Origin: Bacillota bacterium
GTDB lineage: Bacteria > Bacillota_A > Clostridia > Christensenellales > Aristaeellaceae
Direction of reading: 5' to 3'
NCBI GenBank assembly: GCA_023421735.1
Contig: JAEZSP010000020.1
Location: forward strand, 5,648-69,647
Length of the DNA stretch: 64,000 nucleotides
Part shown: positions 53,992-63,212 of the stretch, piece by piece
How positions within the stretch are numbered: the stretch's first letter is position 1
How the letters are laid out: each line of letters begins with the position of its first letter
Position numbers and translations under genes: made by a program
Notes under the pieces: generated by a model
The model's input: only the letters and a program-made list of their open reading frames with translations
Told to the model about the DNA's origin: nothing
The model's database searches: none

Positions 53992-55319
53992 ACTCGCACC
54001 TCCCTGAACCTCTTTATCACGGTTTTATCTGCACCGTTGCTGCGCAAACTTTCGGCCAGCTCGTCAGATATATCATGCTCCCGGACGTACTTTCCGGTAT
54101 CAGCCTCGAAGCGAAAGAGTGTGTTGGCCTGAACGACACCGTTCTGCACGCTAGTCGCCTCGACGATCTCCATAATCCGGCGCGTTCCGTCCGGCAACTG
54201 CTTCTTGAAAACCATGATGGGGAAGGCCTCGGACACAAAATCCATGAGGATTTGGGTGGATATGTTGGTTCCCGACATCTGGCACATGGAGAGTATGCGT
54301 CCATAGGCTTTGCGCGCAGAATTAGCGTGAAGGCTGGTCACAACAACATGCCCTGTCCGGGCGGCTTCCTGCGCCACCATCGCTTCCGCACCGCGCATCT
54401 CCGCCACTGCGATGATATCCGGCGAGAATCTTAACGCTTTGCGCAACAGATCGTTCATGTCGATATCGGCGTTCTGCAGATCGCTTGGCCGCGTGCAGGT
54501 GTGAATCACGCGGTTCTGAGTGTTTCCATCCTTGTCTTCGCTGAACAAATCGAGCTCACGCGTTTCCTCGATGGTGTATATGCGTTTGCTGTTATCCACT
54601 GCGTTCAGTAAATAAGCAATGTCTGTCGTCTTGCCGCTTCCTGTCTTGCCCGCAATGCCGACTGACACACCGTGGTTGACGCACAACGTCAAAAACTCCA
54701 GCATCTCCGGCGTCGCTGTACGCCAGCCGACGAGCTGCTCTTTTGACACCTTCGCCATACGCTGACGTCGGATAGAGAACACAACGCCGCTGCGTCTGTC
54801 CGCAACAGGCGGGATCATGGCCGAAACGCGAATGCCCTCAGTGATGTAGCTGTCCACGATGGGGTTTGTGCCATCCAGCACCAGACCGCCTAAGCGTACC
54901 ATTTTGCGCAGCGTATCAGCGGCATGTTGGGGAGATAAAAAACGCTCCGGTATCTTGCGCCAGCCGGAGTGCGTTACAATCTCGATATCCCGCCACGAGT
55001 TCCCGTTGATCTCCTCAACGTCCGGGTCGGTAATGTACTTGTCCAGAAAGCCAAATCCGGCCATGTCACCGTACAACTTCTCGGCCAGCTGCTGCATCGA
55101 CAGGCCGTTAACATAAAGCTGATGACCGCTGATATGTTCGCCAATAAGCCGCTTGACCGTTTCAGCAGCATCCTTTTCCGTGATGCTGTGTGCAAGTGTC
55201 TCCGCATGGTCTTTGGATACGGCAGCACGCACCTGGTCAAGCAGCGTTTCATAGGTATCTTTGGCTTGCGGCGTGTTGTTTTGCCGTTCATAGGCCAGCT
55301 CTCTGAATGTCCGGCTCAT
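53988..55319 (-). CDS. TadA/CpaF-type pilus assembly ATPase
   Basis: The 443-residue secretion ATPase has a helical N-terminal domain, then AGFGFLDKYITDPDVEEING-like CpaF motifs (about 90), Walker A GIAGKTGSGKTTDIAYL (about 218), the Asp box TIEETRELDLF (about 245), Walker B SPDIIAVAEMRGAEA (about 302) and the His box TSLHANSARKA. It powers pilus growth. It belongs to the CpaF/TadA branch rather than the VirB11 of a standard conjugation system. Confidence 0.93.
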   Translation of the reverse strand: MSRTFRELAYERQNNTPQAKDTYETLLDQVRAAVSKDHAETLAHSITEKDAAETVKRLIGEHISGHQLYVNGLSMQQLAEKLYGDMAGFGFLDKYITDPDVEEINGNSWRDIEIVTHSGWRKIPERFLSPQHAADTLRKMVRLGGLVLDGTNPIVDSYITEGIRVSAMIPPVADRRSGVVFSIRRQRMAKVSKEQLVGWRTATPEMLEFLTLCVNHGVSVGIAGKTGSGKTTDIAYLLNAVDNSKRIYTIEETRELDLFSEDKDGNTQNRVIHTCTRPSDLQNADIDMNDLLRKALRFSPDIIAVAEMRGAEAMVAQEAARTGHVVVTSLHANSARKAYGRILSMCQMSGTNISTQILMDFVSEAFPIMVFKKQLPDGTRRIMEIVEATSVQNGVVQANTLFRFEADTGKYVREHDISDELAESLRSNGADKTVIKRFREVRV

Positions 55320-56035
55320 ATCGCATCAGCCCCTTTCAGCATCGCTTGAAGTCTATTCACTTCTTGGTAATACCGCTTGGCGGCACGTGTCGCGCCATTG
55401 CTTATACCGTCCTGCCGGAATCCGTGTACATAAGGCAGTGTCACGGTGAGCTTCGTATCCGTCGCTTTTTCCACAGCCGAAATGTCGTGATGTCTGTCGG
55501 TCATCGCAACCACCGGCAGGATACGCTCCTGTGCATTCATGGTGCTGATGAGCGGCTTTATGCTGTTAATCCAGCAAATGCCTTGCACATCGGGAGTGTA
55601 AAGGACAATCACTTTGTCTGCATGGATGAGCGCAGCAGGCAGAAACGGATCGCTGCGCTGCCCCGACAGGTCAAGAATGACTGTATCAGCAAGCTCCATG
55701 CACCGCTCAACAAAGTCCTGCGCTGCGTTGTCCGCTTCGAGCCCAAGCTCATATGACATGTATTCATCCTGATCGGTGAGCCCCGCATAAAAGAGGGTTT
55801 TCTGTTTCGAGTGCTGATGCAAGTAGAGTGCCGCATCCGATGTACCCATTCCAATGGCCTTGCCCAGCGACGCGTTTGAGTCAATCTTTGCTCCGTTCAA
55901 TCGCACCGGCAATGTGGGCTGTGTCAGGTCTGTGTCAATAATGACCGTTACACCCGTCTTGGCGAACAGTTTGCCGAGCTCATCGCAGAGACCGCTCTTG
56001 CCGATTCCGTCCCGTCCCCAAACAGCAATAACCAT
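55316..56035 (-). CDS. CpaE/TadZ-like P-loop ATPase
   Basis: The 239-residue protein has a deviant Walker A (GRDGIGKSGLCDEL at about 8-20) and a Mrp/MinD-like layout with IIDTDLTQPTLP and DTVILDLSGQRSD. This is the TadZ/CpaE-type protein that places the pilus machine. It overlaps the TadA-like gene by four bases. Another ParA-family protein (58139) is present but belongs to the parAB pair. Confidence 0.8.
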   Translation of the reverse strand: MVIAVWGRDGIGKSGLCDELGKLFAKTGVTVIIDTDLTQPTLPVRLNGAKIDSNASLGKAIGMGTSDAALYLHQHSKQKTLFYAGLTDQDEYMSYELGLEADNAAQDFVERCMELADTVILDLSGQRSDPFLPAALIHADKVIVLYTPDVQGICWINSIKPLISTMNAQERILPVVAMTDRHHDISAVEKATDTKLTVTLPYVHGFRQDGISNGATRAAKRYYQEVNRLQAMLKGADAI

Positions 56036-56036
56036 G

Positions 56037-56804
56037 TCAGTTCACCTCCATTTCAGTGAGCACAGCGTCGGATATGTACTGCGTCACACTTTGTCCACGT
56101 GCAACGAACGCGAGGTGTATGATGCTGTTATTTTCAAGCTCCGCCAGCAGCAGTGCCTGCTCTAGCGTTGCGTAAAACGAAACTGTGACGGGAAGATTGT
56201 TCTTAACGCCATTTTCAAGTTTTGCTTCAACGCTGGCATCCGAACCGTCGTTGGCCGTTACCATGCACACTTCAAGGTACTGCAGTTCAGGATAGGTCAT
56301 CACACTGGATAAATCGGCTTCTCCCGCTTCCGGCTCTAAACCCAACGATTGATTGACGGAGCCCTTGGGCATCGCCATCACAGTCACCACATCTCCGGGC
56401 AGCAGATGTCCGGATACGCCCGATGCGAGTGTGGGCAATGTGACCGACACCACGATCTTGCTTTTTGCTGTACCAGCCGGGAAAGAAGAATGTTCCGTGA
56501 TAGAGCCTGAGAGCTTCTGCGTCGTTAAATAATCCCCAGCGTACAAGTCAGCGACGGCGTATTGGCCAACCGCCGATGAAGCGTCACTGATACCACCGTT
56601 GATGAGCTTCTCCGGTACTTTCACAGTTTCAAGCATATCTGCGGTGATCTGAGTACCTGCCTCTATGGGTTGCTTGATACGAACAGCACTCACATAATCA
56701 CCTTGATTGCTGCTTTGCAATACAGGGACTGCGAAAAAAACGATAAGCAGTGCAGTGATGATGCAGAGTATTCCGATGACATATCGGTTCTTGAATAACT
56801 TCAT
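56037..56804 (-). CDS. CpaB/RcpC-like SAF-domain protein
   Basis: The 255-residue protein has one N-terminal membrane helix (YVIGILCIITALLIVFFAV) and a SAF domain (VRIKQPIEAGTQITADMLET, then QYAVADLYAGDYLTTQKL), the form of CpaB/RcpC proteins of the Flp pilus. A second domain follows (SGHLLPGDVVTVMAMPKGS). AGGAGG precedes the ATG. It is the first gene of the Tad-like operon. Confidence 0.85.
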   Translation of the reverse strand: MKLFKNRYVIGILCIITALLIVFFAVPVLQSSNQGDYVSAVRIKQPIEAGTQITADMLETVKVPEKLINGGISDASSAVGQYAVADLYAGDYLTTQKLSGSITEHSSFPAGTAKSKIVVSVTLPTLASGVSGHLLPGDVVTVMAMPKGSVNQSLGLEPEAGEADLSSVMTYPELQYLEVCMVTANDGSDASVEAKLENGVKNNLPVTVSFYATLEQALLLAELENNSIIHLAFVARGQSVTQYISDAVLTEMEVN

Positions 56805-56959
56805 ATGGTTTTACCTCCTAGTATTTGTTCTTTAATTTCTTTTTTCCGGCTGGTATTTCGGCTGGTAACTTGGGGGAGAGGTGCAGGAGAGGGGGGAAGA
56901 CCGCATTCAGCCATCACCCCGAAAATAGTCAGACTACCCCCTTGGTGTAGACGTGCCAG

Positions 56960-57169
56960 CTATTTAGGCTGGGCATTAAGCACGACGCATTTATCCTGCT
57001 TGCATTGCTTACGCCTCGAGTCGTAAAACAAGCAATCAGGACAGTTGCGATCTTGAATTGTCGGGCCGCGCAATTGATTAGCCTCGAATGTCCTTCGTAT
57101 TCCGGGTGGCCGCGGAACCTCCTGCATCATACGCTCAAACGAGCTGAGTTCACCTTCTGTAAACAGCAT
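56960..57169 (-). CDS. Small Cys-rich conserved ICE protein
   Basis: The 69-residue protein has a C-terminal cysteine group (RNCPDCLFYDSRRKQCKQDK-C) that could bind a metal. The front half is charged. AAGGAG precedes the ATG. It lies between parB and the Tad-like operon and follows the parB terminator. The 56805-56959 gap holds no further gene. Confidence 0.7.
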   Translation of the reverse strand: MLFTEGELSSFERMMQEVPRPPGIRRTFEANQLRGPTIQDRNCPDCLFYDSRRKQCKQDKCVVLNAQPK

Positions 57170-57197
57170 CTAAGTCTCCTTTCATAAAAAACGGCAT

Positions 57198-57230
57198 GAA
57201 AAAACGCCCTTGCTTCATGAGCTTGGGCGT
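57198..57230 (-). terminator. Rho-independent terminator after parB
   Basis: ACGCCC and GGGCGT form a six-base stem (57204-57230), followed by TTTTTT on the minus strand. It lies directly after the parB stop. Confidence 0.65.
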
Positions 57231-57231
57231 C

Positions 57232-58182
57232 TCATCGTTCGTATTCTTTTTCCTGTTTGGTTCGTTCGAGCTTTTTGTAATATAGGTCGAGCGCTTTGAT
57301 TATGATGTCCTCCTTTTGCTTGGGTGTGTATTCTTTGGGGAAGTATTTTTCGAGACGATTTCCTTTGATGGTCACGTTATTCTGCTGGGGTTTTTCTTCG
57401 CTCATGACCAACTCGATACCGTTCCGGTCGAGTTTTCCTTCCTGTGCCGCTTGTTTAAGGCGCTGGGCTTGCGACAACGACGGCGTGCAATCGACTTGAT
57501 CCATAACGTCCAGCAATTCAGTTTGCAGCTCCTGCGGCAGGTAAGAAAGCTCAACGGCAGGATTAAAAGCCATTTTCTTATCATCCACCATTTGGAGCAA
57601 AGGCGGAGCAAGCTCTGTGAGGCGGATAAACCTTTGAATTTGTCTGCCGCTTTCACCGCTTTCTTTGCCAACAATATCTGCGCTCTCATAATTCCCGACA
57701 ACTTGTCGGGGATTGTTTTTGCTTGGCCTTCCAGCTTGCCGTCGTAATGCATCCATTTTCATTTTATATGCTTTAGCCTTCTCGCTGAACGAAATGGTTT
57801 CACGCTGGATGTTCCCATCCACGACTAAAATGGTCGCTGCATCATCGTCGATCTCTCTAACAATGAGAGGAAGTGTTTCAACACCTGCCAGCGTACTAGC
57901 CAGTTTACGCCGATGTCCTGAAAGCAGCTCATATCCGCCTTCTGTCCGTGGCCGAGCGATACAGGGCGTATGTACACCTACCCGCTGAATACTCTCCACC
58001 ATGTCCATGAGTTCAGCATCTTTGCGAACGTGGTATGGGTTGTTTGCGAAGTCGTGAACCTCCGAGATGGGTATACTTAAGACCTGCTCACCCTGCTGCT
58101 GTTGTTCAGCCTGTCGGCTTGCCTCGCTGCTGAATAAATCATCGACTGATGTCAGCTTCATGTTTCTCACGTTGCTTGCCAC
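57232..58182 (-). CDS. parB: ParB/Spo0J-family partition protein
   Basis: The 316-residue protein has the ParB N-terminal CTPase fold (IPISEVHDFANNPYHVRKDA; GGYELLSGHRRKLASTLAGV with the GHRR box) followed by a helix-turn-helix region (EKAKAYKMKMDAL; VGKESGESGRQIQRFIRL). It binds parS-like sites and helps ParA keep the excised element. Start is GTG at 58182 after AAGGAGG, overlapping the parA end by 44 bases. Confidence 0.92.
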   Translation of the reverse strand: MASNVRNMKLTSVDDLFSSEASRQAEQQQQGEQVLSIPISEVHDFANNPYHVRKDAELMDMVESIQRVGVHTPCIARPRTEGGYELLSGHRRKLASTLAGVETLPLIVREIDDDAATILVVDGNIQRETISFSEKAKAYKMKMDALRRQAGRPSKNNPRQVVGNYESADIVGKESGESGRQIQRFIRLTELAPPLLQMVDDKKMAFNPAVELSYLPQELQTELLDVMDQVDCTPSLSQAQRLKQAAQEGKLDRNGIELVMSEEKPQQNNVTIKGNRLEKYFPKEYTPKQKEDIIIKALDLYYKKLERTKQEKEYER

Positions 58183-58957
58183 CGTTTAACACCTCCTTCG
58201 TCAGCGCTTCATATGCCGCAGCCGCTTTGCCATTCCGGTCATATTCGAAAATGCTTTTGCCTTCTGCGCTCGTTTCCGCTGCTTTGATGGCAAGCGGGAT
58301 TTCCGTCTTGAAAACGCGCAATTTGTCCCCGTAGTCCCGGCGCAGCACAAAGGAAATGTCCTTCGCAAAGTTGGTGCGTGTGTCCACCATAGTCAGCAGC
58401 GCACCTTCAATTTTCAGGTCGGGGTTGATGTTCTTTTTGATACGGTTGATCGTCTGCAAGAGCTGTGACATTCCCTTTGCGGGTAAATAGTGCGCCTGGA
58501 CGGGGATGATTACGCTGTCGGCAGCAACGAGCGCGTTCACGGTGACCATGCCGAGCGAGGGCATACAGTCGATGAGGATGAAGTCATAATCCATCTTGAC
58601 TTCGTTGAGATAGTTTCGCAGCACGATCTCGCGGCTCATTGTGTTGACCAGCGATACTTCCATGGCAGATAGCTCAATATTGGCGGGCATGAGGTCAACA
58701 CCTTCAACATGATGCAGGATGCCTTCTCTAGGCTCGATGGTCTCATCCATGATGATCTTGGTCATGAGGGTAGCGAGGCTAACCGGCAACTTGTCAGGCT
58801 CGTTCCACCCGAGACTGTCCGTGAGGTTACCCTGAGCGTCAGCATCTACCAACAGCACCTTTTTACCTTGTCGTGCTAAACCGATGCCGAGGTTAACGGC
58901 GGTGGTTGTTTTGCCCACGCCTCCTTTTTGGTTGGCTAGGGCGATAATTTTTGTCAT
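58139..58957 (-). CDS. parA: ParA-family partition ATPase
   Basis: The 272-residue protein has the deviant Walker A NQKGGVGKTTTAVNLG near the N-terminus, LLVDADAQGNLTDSL and the Walker B region DFILIDCMPSLGMVTVNALV. It is a full-length ParA/Soj. AGGAGG precedes the ATG. With ParB it makes a partition pair, suggesting the ICE can persist as a replicating circle for some time. Confidence 0.95.
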   Translation of the reverse strand: MTKIIALANQKGGVGKTTTAVNLGIGLARQGKKVLLVDADAQGNLTDSLGWNEPDKLPVSLATLMTKIIMDETIEPREGILHHVEGVDLMPANIELSAMEVSLVNTMSREIVLRNYLNEVKMDYDFILIDCMPSLGMVTVNALVAADSVIIPVQAHYLPAKGMSQLLQTINRIKKNINPDLKIEGALLTMVDTRTNFAKDISFVLRRDYGDKLRVFKTEIPLAIKAAETSAEGKSIFEYDRNGKAAAAYEALTKEVLNGGKQREKHEADISR

Positions 58958-58987
58958 AATGGTTTCCTCCTTTTCGTTTTTGAGAAT

Positions 58988-59029
58988 AAAAAAACCATCT
59001 GTAAATACTTATCCAGTATTTGCAGATGG
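58988..59029 (-). terminator. Strong terminator of the ABC-3C operon
   Basis: CCATCTG and AAATAC pair with GTATTT and CAGATGG (one mismatch, 13 pairs) around a seven-base loop. TTTTTTT follows on the minus strand. It lies 17 bases after the ATPase stop at 59046. Confidence 0.88.
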
Positions 59030-59045
59030 CTAATAATTGATTTTT

Positions 59046-60776
59046 TTAGCTGCTTTTTTGATAAAAGGGACTGAACCCTGTTTTTGAATCTGTTACAAGA
59101 TTTTCTTCGTGATCTGGATGGACACCAATATCAGAACTTTCTTCGTCATCAAAAATAAATGTCTGTAAATTTTCTTTTCCTATTAGTTTGTATGCTGAAT
59201 CCAACACGACCCCAATTGTCTCACAATTTGTATGATCAAAAGGTTTAGAAATATGATCAATTACCAACACAGGAATAATTGGATACCTATTCTCTCTAAT
59301 TAGCATATCCAGAAAACCCAAATATCCACAAAGCTGTATTAACGTATGTCGTGCCATGCTTCCAGTATAATAGTTAATATCACCATCATTGCTCTGTACT
59401 AAAGGTTTTAATAAATTTCCCCTTTTTTCGTATTGAATATGAAATCCATTCTGACTAATATCTTTTTTCACTACTTCTGATGTTATAGATGCAGATTGGT
59501 ATAGCTTGGTGATCACACTTGAAAGCTGGTCAATCTTAGAACGATCATCTACTTTTTGTAGCTGATTTATCTGGTTTCTAATATCTCTCGCTTTTTTCTT
59601 TTTCTTAAGTAACTCTTCTTCATCATATTTTATATCAATACTTAGGTATTCCTCAACAATTGCTATACTCCGTGCTTTTTGATCAAGAGAGAAATGTTGA
59701 AAACGATTATCCGCATTTTCGATCTCCTGTTTTATTATACTCTTTTGTTTTCTCAGTTCTTTAATTGTAGCATCGCTATTTAAATATTGGCTAAATGCTA
59801 TACTCTTATCGAGTTCTTCCAGTAAAGTGGTTATCGGTTGAGTGAGATATAACATTTCTGGAACTGTCTCTGATAAGTTTAACAAAGTAGCAAGTAGCTC
59901 TTGTCTATTTTGGTTTTCTTTTTCAATCCTTTTACCGTCTAGTATTGCATTTTCATACACTTTAATTTGCTCATTAATATTATTATAAAGTGCTAATAAT
60001 TCTGAGACAGGTTTGCTGTTTTTGTCCGGATTAGTTTCTTGTAATTCCTTTATCAAACGAAGTTGCTCTTTAATTTTATTGGAATTATGCCCATTATATA
60101 TTGTCTTAATACTTAGCTTGTTTAGGTGCAAATTAACGTGATGAAATACAAATTCGAAACGCTCTGCTTTATTTTGTAGTTGTTCAATGTCCTTTTGTAA
60201 TTCTTCAAGTTCCTTTCGCAAATAAAAGATTTCTTCTAGATTTCTATTAAAAATAAAATCTAAAATTGGTGATAACTTCACTGCATATTCTATTTGACTG
60301 CACTTATCAAAAAAGTCATATAACAACCCTTGGCCTGTTTCACCAAGGAAACTAAACATTGTAAATGATCGATAAGTAAGGTTTTCTCCAGTAAAAGTCC
60401 TAATATCCTTCAGAAGCTCCTCATTCGGAGTAAATATCGTATTTAGCTTGTCTTTATATTCCGAGGCATCAATTGGTGTGTTACTTTCTTCTTCGTCACG
60501 GTAATGAAAATAATTAATATTAGGGTCAACGCTACGAGTAAATATATACTCTAAACCATTATAGGATATTTCAATAGTAGCTTTTTCAAGTGAATCCAAA
60601 AACCATGGTTGGTGATTAATTTGCTCAGAGGAACCAAGCATGTAGTCGATAAACTTATAAAACTCAGTTTTTCCTGTATCGTTTTTCCCTTGAAAATAGT
60701 TAATTCCTTCACTAAAAACATACGTATATTGCTCACCAATCGGGTTGTACATTGTAAGCTTCTTAATTTTAAACAT
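59046..60776 (-). CDS. ABC-3C system SMC-like ATPase
   Basis: The 576-residue protein has an ABC/SMC-like N-terminal P-loop (INYFQGKNDTGKTEFYKFID, about 28-45), a long central coiled coil (about 190-410: LEELQKDIEQLQNKAERF and IKELRKQKSIIKQEIENADN) and a C-terminal half with TGSMARHTLIQLCGYLGFLD (signature-like) and Walker B IPVLVIDHISKPF, where His follows the Asp instead of the usual Glu. This fits the ATPase of ABC three-component conflict systems. Its start overlaps the middle-component stop by eight bases. Confidence 0.75.
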   Translation of the reverse strand: MFKIKKLTMYNPIGEQYTYVFSEGINYFQGKNDTGKTEFYKFIDYMLGSSEQINHQPWFLDSLEKATIEISYNGLEYIFTRSVDPNINYFHYRDEEESNTPIDASEYKDKLNTIFTPNEELLKDIRTFTGENLTYRSFTMFSFLGETGQGLLYDFFDKCSQIEYAVKLSPILDFIFNRNLEEIFYLRKELEELQKDIEQLQNKAERFEFVFHHVNLHLNKLSIKTIYNGHNSNKIKEQLRLIKELQETNPDKNSKPVSELLALYNNINEQIKVYENAILDGKRIEKENQNRQELLATLLNLSETVPEMLYLTQPITTLLEELDKSIAFSQYLNSDATIKELRKQKSIIKQEIENADNRFQHFSLDQKARSIAIVEEYLSIDIKYDEEELLKKKKKARDIRNQINQLQKVDDRSKIDQLSSVITKLYQSASITSEVVKKDISQNGFHIQYEKRGNLLKPLVQSNDGDINYYTGSMARHTLIQLCGYLGFLDMLIRENRYPIIPVLVIDHISKPFDHTNCETIGVVLDSAYKLIGKENLQTFIFDDEESSDIGVHPDHEENLVTDSKTGFSPFYQKSS

Positions 60777-61209
60777 TATACATTACCTCTTTTAAGAACT
60801 GCCTATCAGAAACCTTTTTGCTTTCTTCAATTGCTTTATTGATGAAGAAATTGAGGTTGCTTTTAGTAGGTAATTGCGGCGAATCCAATGGTATAATAAC
60901 AAGCTCTTTTGTATTGAAATCTATGATATTGTTTTTTATTAGTATGTGTAGAGCTTTTAATATAAAAGGTAAATTGTCACAATAGTCAGAAAAGGCCCCA
61001 GTTAACTGAGATAAACACTTATTTACGACATCAATATTATTGTGTCCGTTATAAATGTCATTAAATTGATATTCATTCTTTTTTAATATATAGGCGAAAG
61101 TTATAGCTTTGTAGAGACTTAGTACCTTGTACTCATTTAATATTTTTTTAATAATGCCGCAATAAGTACTGATCATTATTGCCTCAGCCTGCATATCATT
61201 TTGCCGCAT
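60769..61209 (-). CDS. ABC-3C system middle component
   Basis: The 146-residue helical protein (ISTYCGIIKKILNEYKVLSL, LYKAITFAYILKKNEYQF, FILKALHILIKNNIIDF) has the size and place of the middle component of ABC-3C systems, between effector and ATPase. The ATG at 61209 follows GGGAGG with nine bases of spacing. It overlaps both neighbours. The link to the family rests on position and fold type rather than a strong motif. Confidence 0.6.
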   Translation of the reverse strand: MRQNDMQAEAIMISTYCGIIKKILNEYKVLSLYKAITFAYILKKNEYQFNDIYNGHNNIDVVNKCLSQLTGAFSDYCDNLPFILKALHILIKNNIIDFNTKELVIIPLDSPQLPTKSNLNFFINKAIEESKKVSDRQFLKEVMYNV

Positions 61210-62362
61210 TGTCTGCATCCTCCCAAGAGATTAATATTTCAAATGGCGTAGACTCTTTAGTAAGATGTATTGCTGATCCAAGGCGAATGGGATCATTCTC
61301 AGCATACATATTTGATCGCTGTATCGTACCATCTAAGCGATTAAAAGGAATATCATTGCCGTATAATTGAAGCTTTTCTTTCTCCATTGAGAAATTATCA
61401 AAAGACATTTGTTCTATATTGTCAATTAGGTCAACTTTATTGTTTCCGAGATTTCTGTATTTGTAATCTTCGTAATAAGATTTATACATTAGAAACTTCT
61501 CTATAAAACTACGTTTTTTACTACAGCTTTCAAGTTGCTTACATTCCCTTGATGAAGCGATTTCAAGACATCCAAAGTCAATTCTATGCAACTTCATATA
61601 TTGGCTAAATTGCGGTAAGTATTTATCGTCATTAATATTTTTTATGGTGTCTTCAACTTGCCTACATAGATTCTCAAATGAACATACAAATGGTTCTCGC
61701 TTATTTGCTGATTCAATTATTTCAGCTGTAAAGTGGCTTAATAGTTCCTTCACACGTAAATTGTAGGTTGTTTCTGTAACATTCGGCCTCAAAAGAAACT
61801 TGGAAAAACCTACACGGATTTCATCATCAACGTTATCATAACTAATTTGTTTATAGCCTTCTTTAATTTTATCAAAAGCAACTTTAAATTCTGTTTCTTT
61901 TTTATCGTATATCAATTTAACCTTCGTAATTAGTGCAGATTCGTCATTACTTGAATTAATAATATCATTGTATAAGCTTTCGATATTATTAGGAAATAGT
62001 TCAGCAGGTGGTTTGTGCTTTCTATCAGTAACCAATGTAAATTGACCAATTTCCGGATTGCTGTTTTCGATTATAAGCCAATTATATAAAATCTTTATAA
62101 ATGATGTGGTTGTTACTTGAGTACACTTAACTTGGATTGCTTCTGAAACACCAGATTTAGTTTGTTTCACGCTAATAGCTCTATCACAGTATTTATTGAT
62201 ATTATCTACACAAAAATTTTGTATGCCGATATCATCCAATGTCTCAAAGCCAATCTGTTTACCATAGTCTAATGATGCTAAGTGTAAAAAAAATACTCGA
62301 ATTTGAAAAGCAAATCCACTCAGACTATATATACCACCGTCATTTTTAATTGGTATTTGCAT
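61196..62362 (-). CDS. ABC-3C system effector with nuclease-like N-terminus
   Basis: The product of about 388 residues has FAFQIRVFFLHLASLDYGKQ, then IGFETLDDIGIQ and a later AISVKQTKSGVSEAIQVKCT (about 40-80). The E...DD...K-Q-T-K order is that of a PD-(D/E)XK nuclease of the DUF4297/Cap4-like kind. The rest is helical and likely binds the middle component. The ATG at 62362 follows GAGGAG; an in-frame TTG at 62380 is less likely. It is the first gene of the operon. Confidence 0.65.
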   Translation of the reverse strand: MQIPIKNDGGIYSLSGFAFQIRVFFLHLASLDYGKQIGFETLDDIGIQNFCVDNINKYCDRAISVKQTKSGVSEAIQVKCTQVTTTSFIKILYNWLIIENSNPEIGQFTLVTDRKHKPPAELFPNNIESLYNDIINSSNDESALITKVKLIYDKKETEFKVAFDKIKEGYKQISYDNVDDEIRVGFSKFLLRPNVTETTYNLRVKELLSHFTAEIIESANKREPFVCSFENLCRQVEDTIKNINDDKYLPQFSQYMKLHRIDFGCLEIASSRECKQLESCSKKRSFIEKFLMYKSYYEDYKYRNLGNNKVDLIDNIEQMSFDNFSMEKEKLQLYGNDIPFNRLDGTIQRSNMYAENDPIRLGSAIHLTKESTPFEILISWEDADNAAK

Positions 62363-62696
62363 TTTCTCCTCATCTAGCAATATTGCAATGTATAATTGTA
62401 TGATGTGTTTTTGAGCATATCAGTAGCCCATATTGCATTGCTTATTTTGCTGCCAAGTTATATCATTGATTCTTAACAATAATATTATCTGCTGTGATAT
62501 ATCAGTAATTTTTACTATTTATATTATATTTGTTTTAATAAACTTGGGCAAGTAGAATATTGCATAGACAACGACCTGAAAAGTTACTTGTTAAAAAACA
62601 CTTGCTTGTTAATTTCATGGACAAAATGTATTCTATGATAATTAATCAGAAATCACCATTTAACCATTTTGTTTTACTTTATCACACATGTTACTC
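62363..62696. other. AT-rich gap without a gene
   Basis: This stretch holds the promoter region of the ABC-3C operon and the end of the gene at 62697. I see no coding frame with a ribosome site and no strong hairpin. Confidence 0.5.
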
Positions 62697-63071
62697 CTAC
62701 AAGTCATACATAATATCCTGAAAGTCCTCCAAAAACTCATATAGATAGACTTCCTTCAGTTCTTTCTCCTCGCAATCAAAGATCATCTGTAAGTCGTCGG
62801 GAATGAGTAGCCCGCAACAGTTATACAGAACTTTCAGTATGCCGATCAGAATATCATATTGTACCTGCTCAAAAACAGCATTTAGGAAAACCTGCAATTC
62901 TTCCATTGGCGTTACATCATTCTGATATAGATTCCATACCTCGCTCAAAAGCGGCCAAGTATGCGCTCCGGAAATGCAGTTAACTTTAAAAGCATTGACT
63001 GTTCCGGCTTCGTCGATCAAATTCTTTTCAATCAAAACACTGCGCAATTCGTTTCCATTCATTTGTTCCAT
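62697..63071 (-). CDS. Unknown acidic protein at the right end of the ICE
   Basis: The 124-residue acidic protein (NELRSVLIEKNLIDEAGTVN; MEELQVFLNAVFEQVQYDIL; KEVYLYEFLEDFQDIMYDL) has no motif I recognise. GGAGG lies ten bases before the ATG. Its small size and acidity would suit an immunity or anti-toxin type protein, but nothing in the sequence shows this. It lies just inside the right terminal repeat. Confidence 0.6.
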   Translation of the reverse strand: MEQMNGNELRSVLIEKNLIDEAGTVNAFKVNCISGAHTWPLLSEVWNLYQNDVTPMEELQVFLNAVFEQVQYDILIGILKVLYNCCGLLIPDDLQMIFDCEEKELKEVYLYEFLEDFQDIMYDL

Positions 63072-63212
63072 GACTCTGTTTCCTCCTATAATTCTTCATA
63101 TTTATTGGTTGTATAATTGATGAATACGAATGTATTTCAACGCCCAAATACAGCCGCGTTCGGCCAGTTTTGTACTATAAAGTCTATAGAATAATAAAGC
63201 GTTATATAAAAA

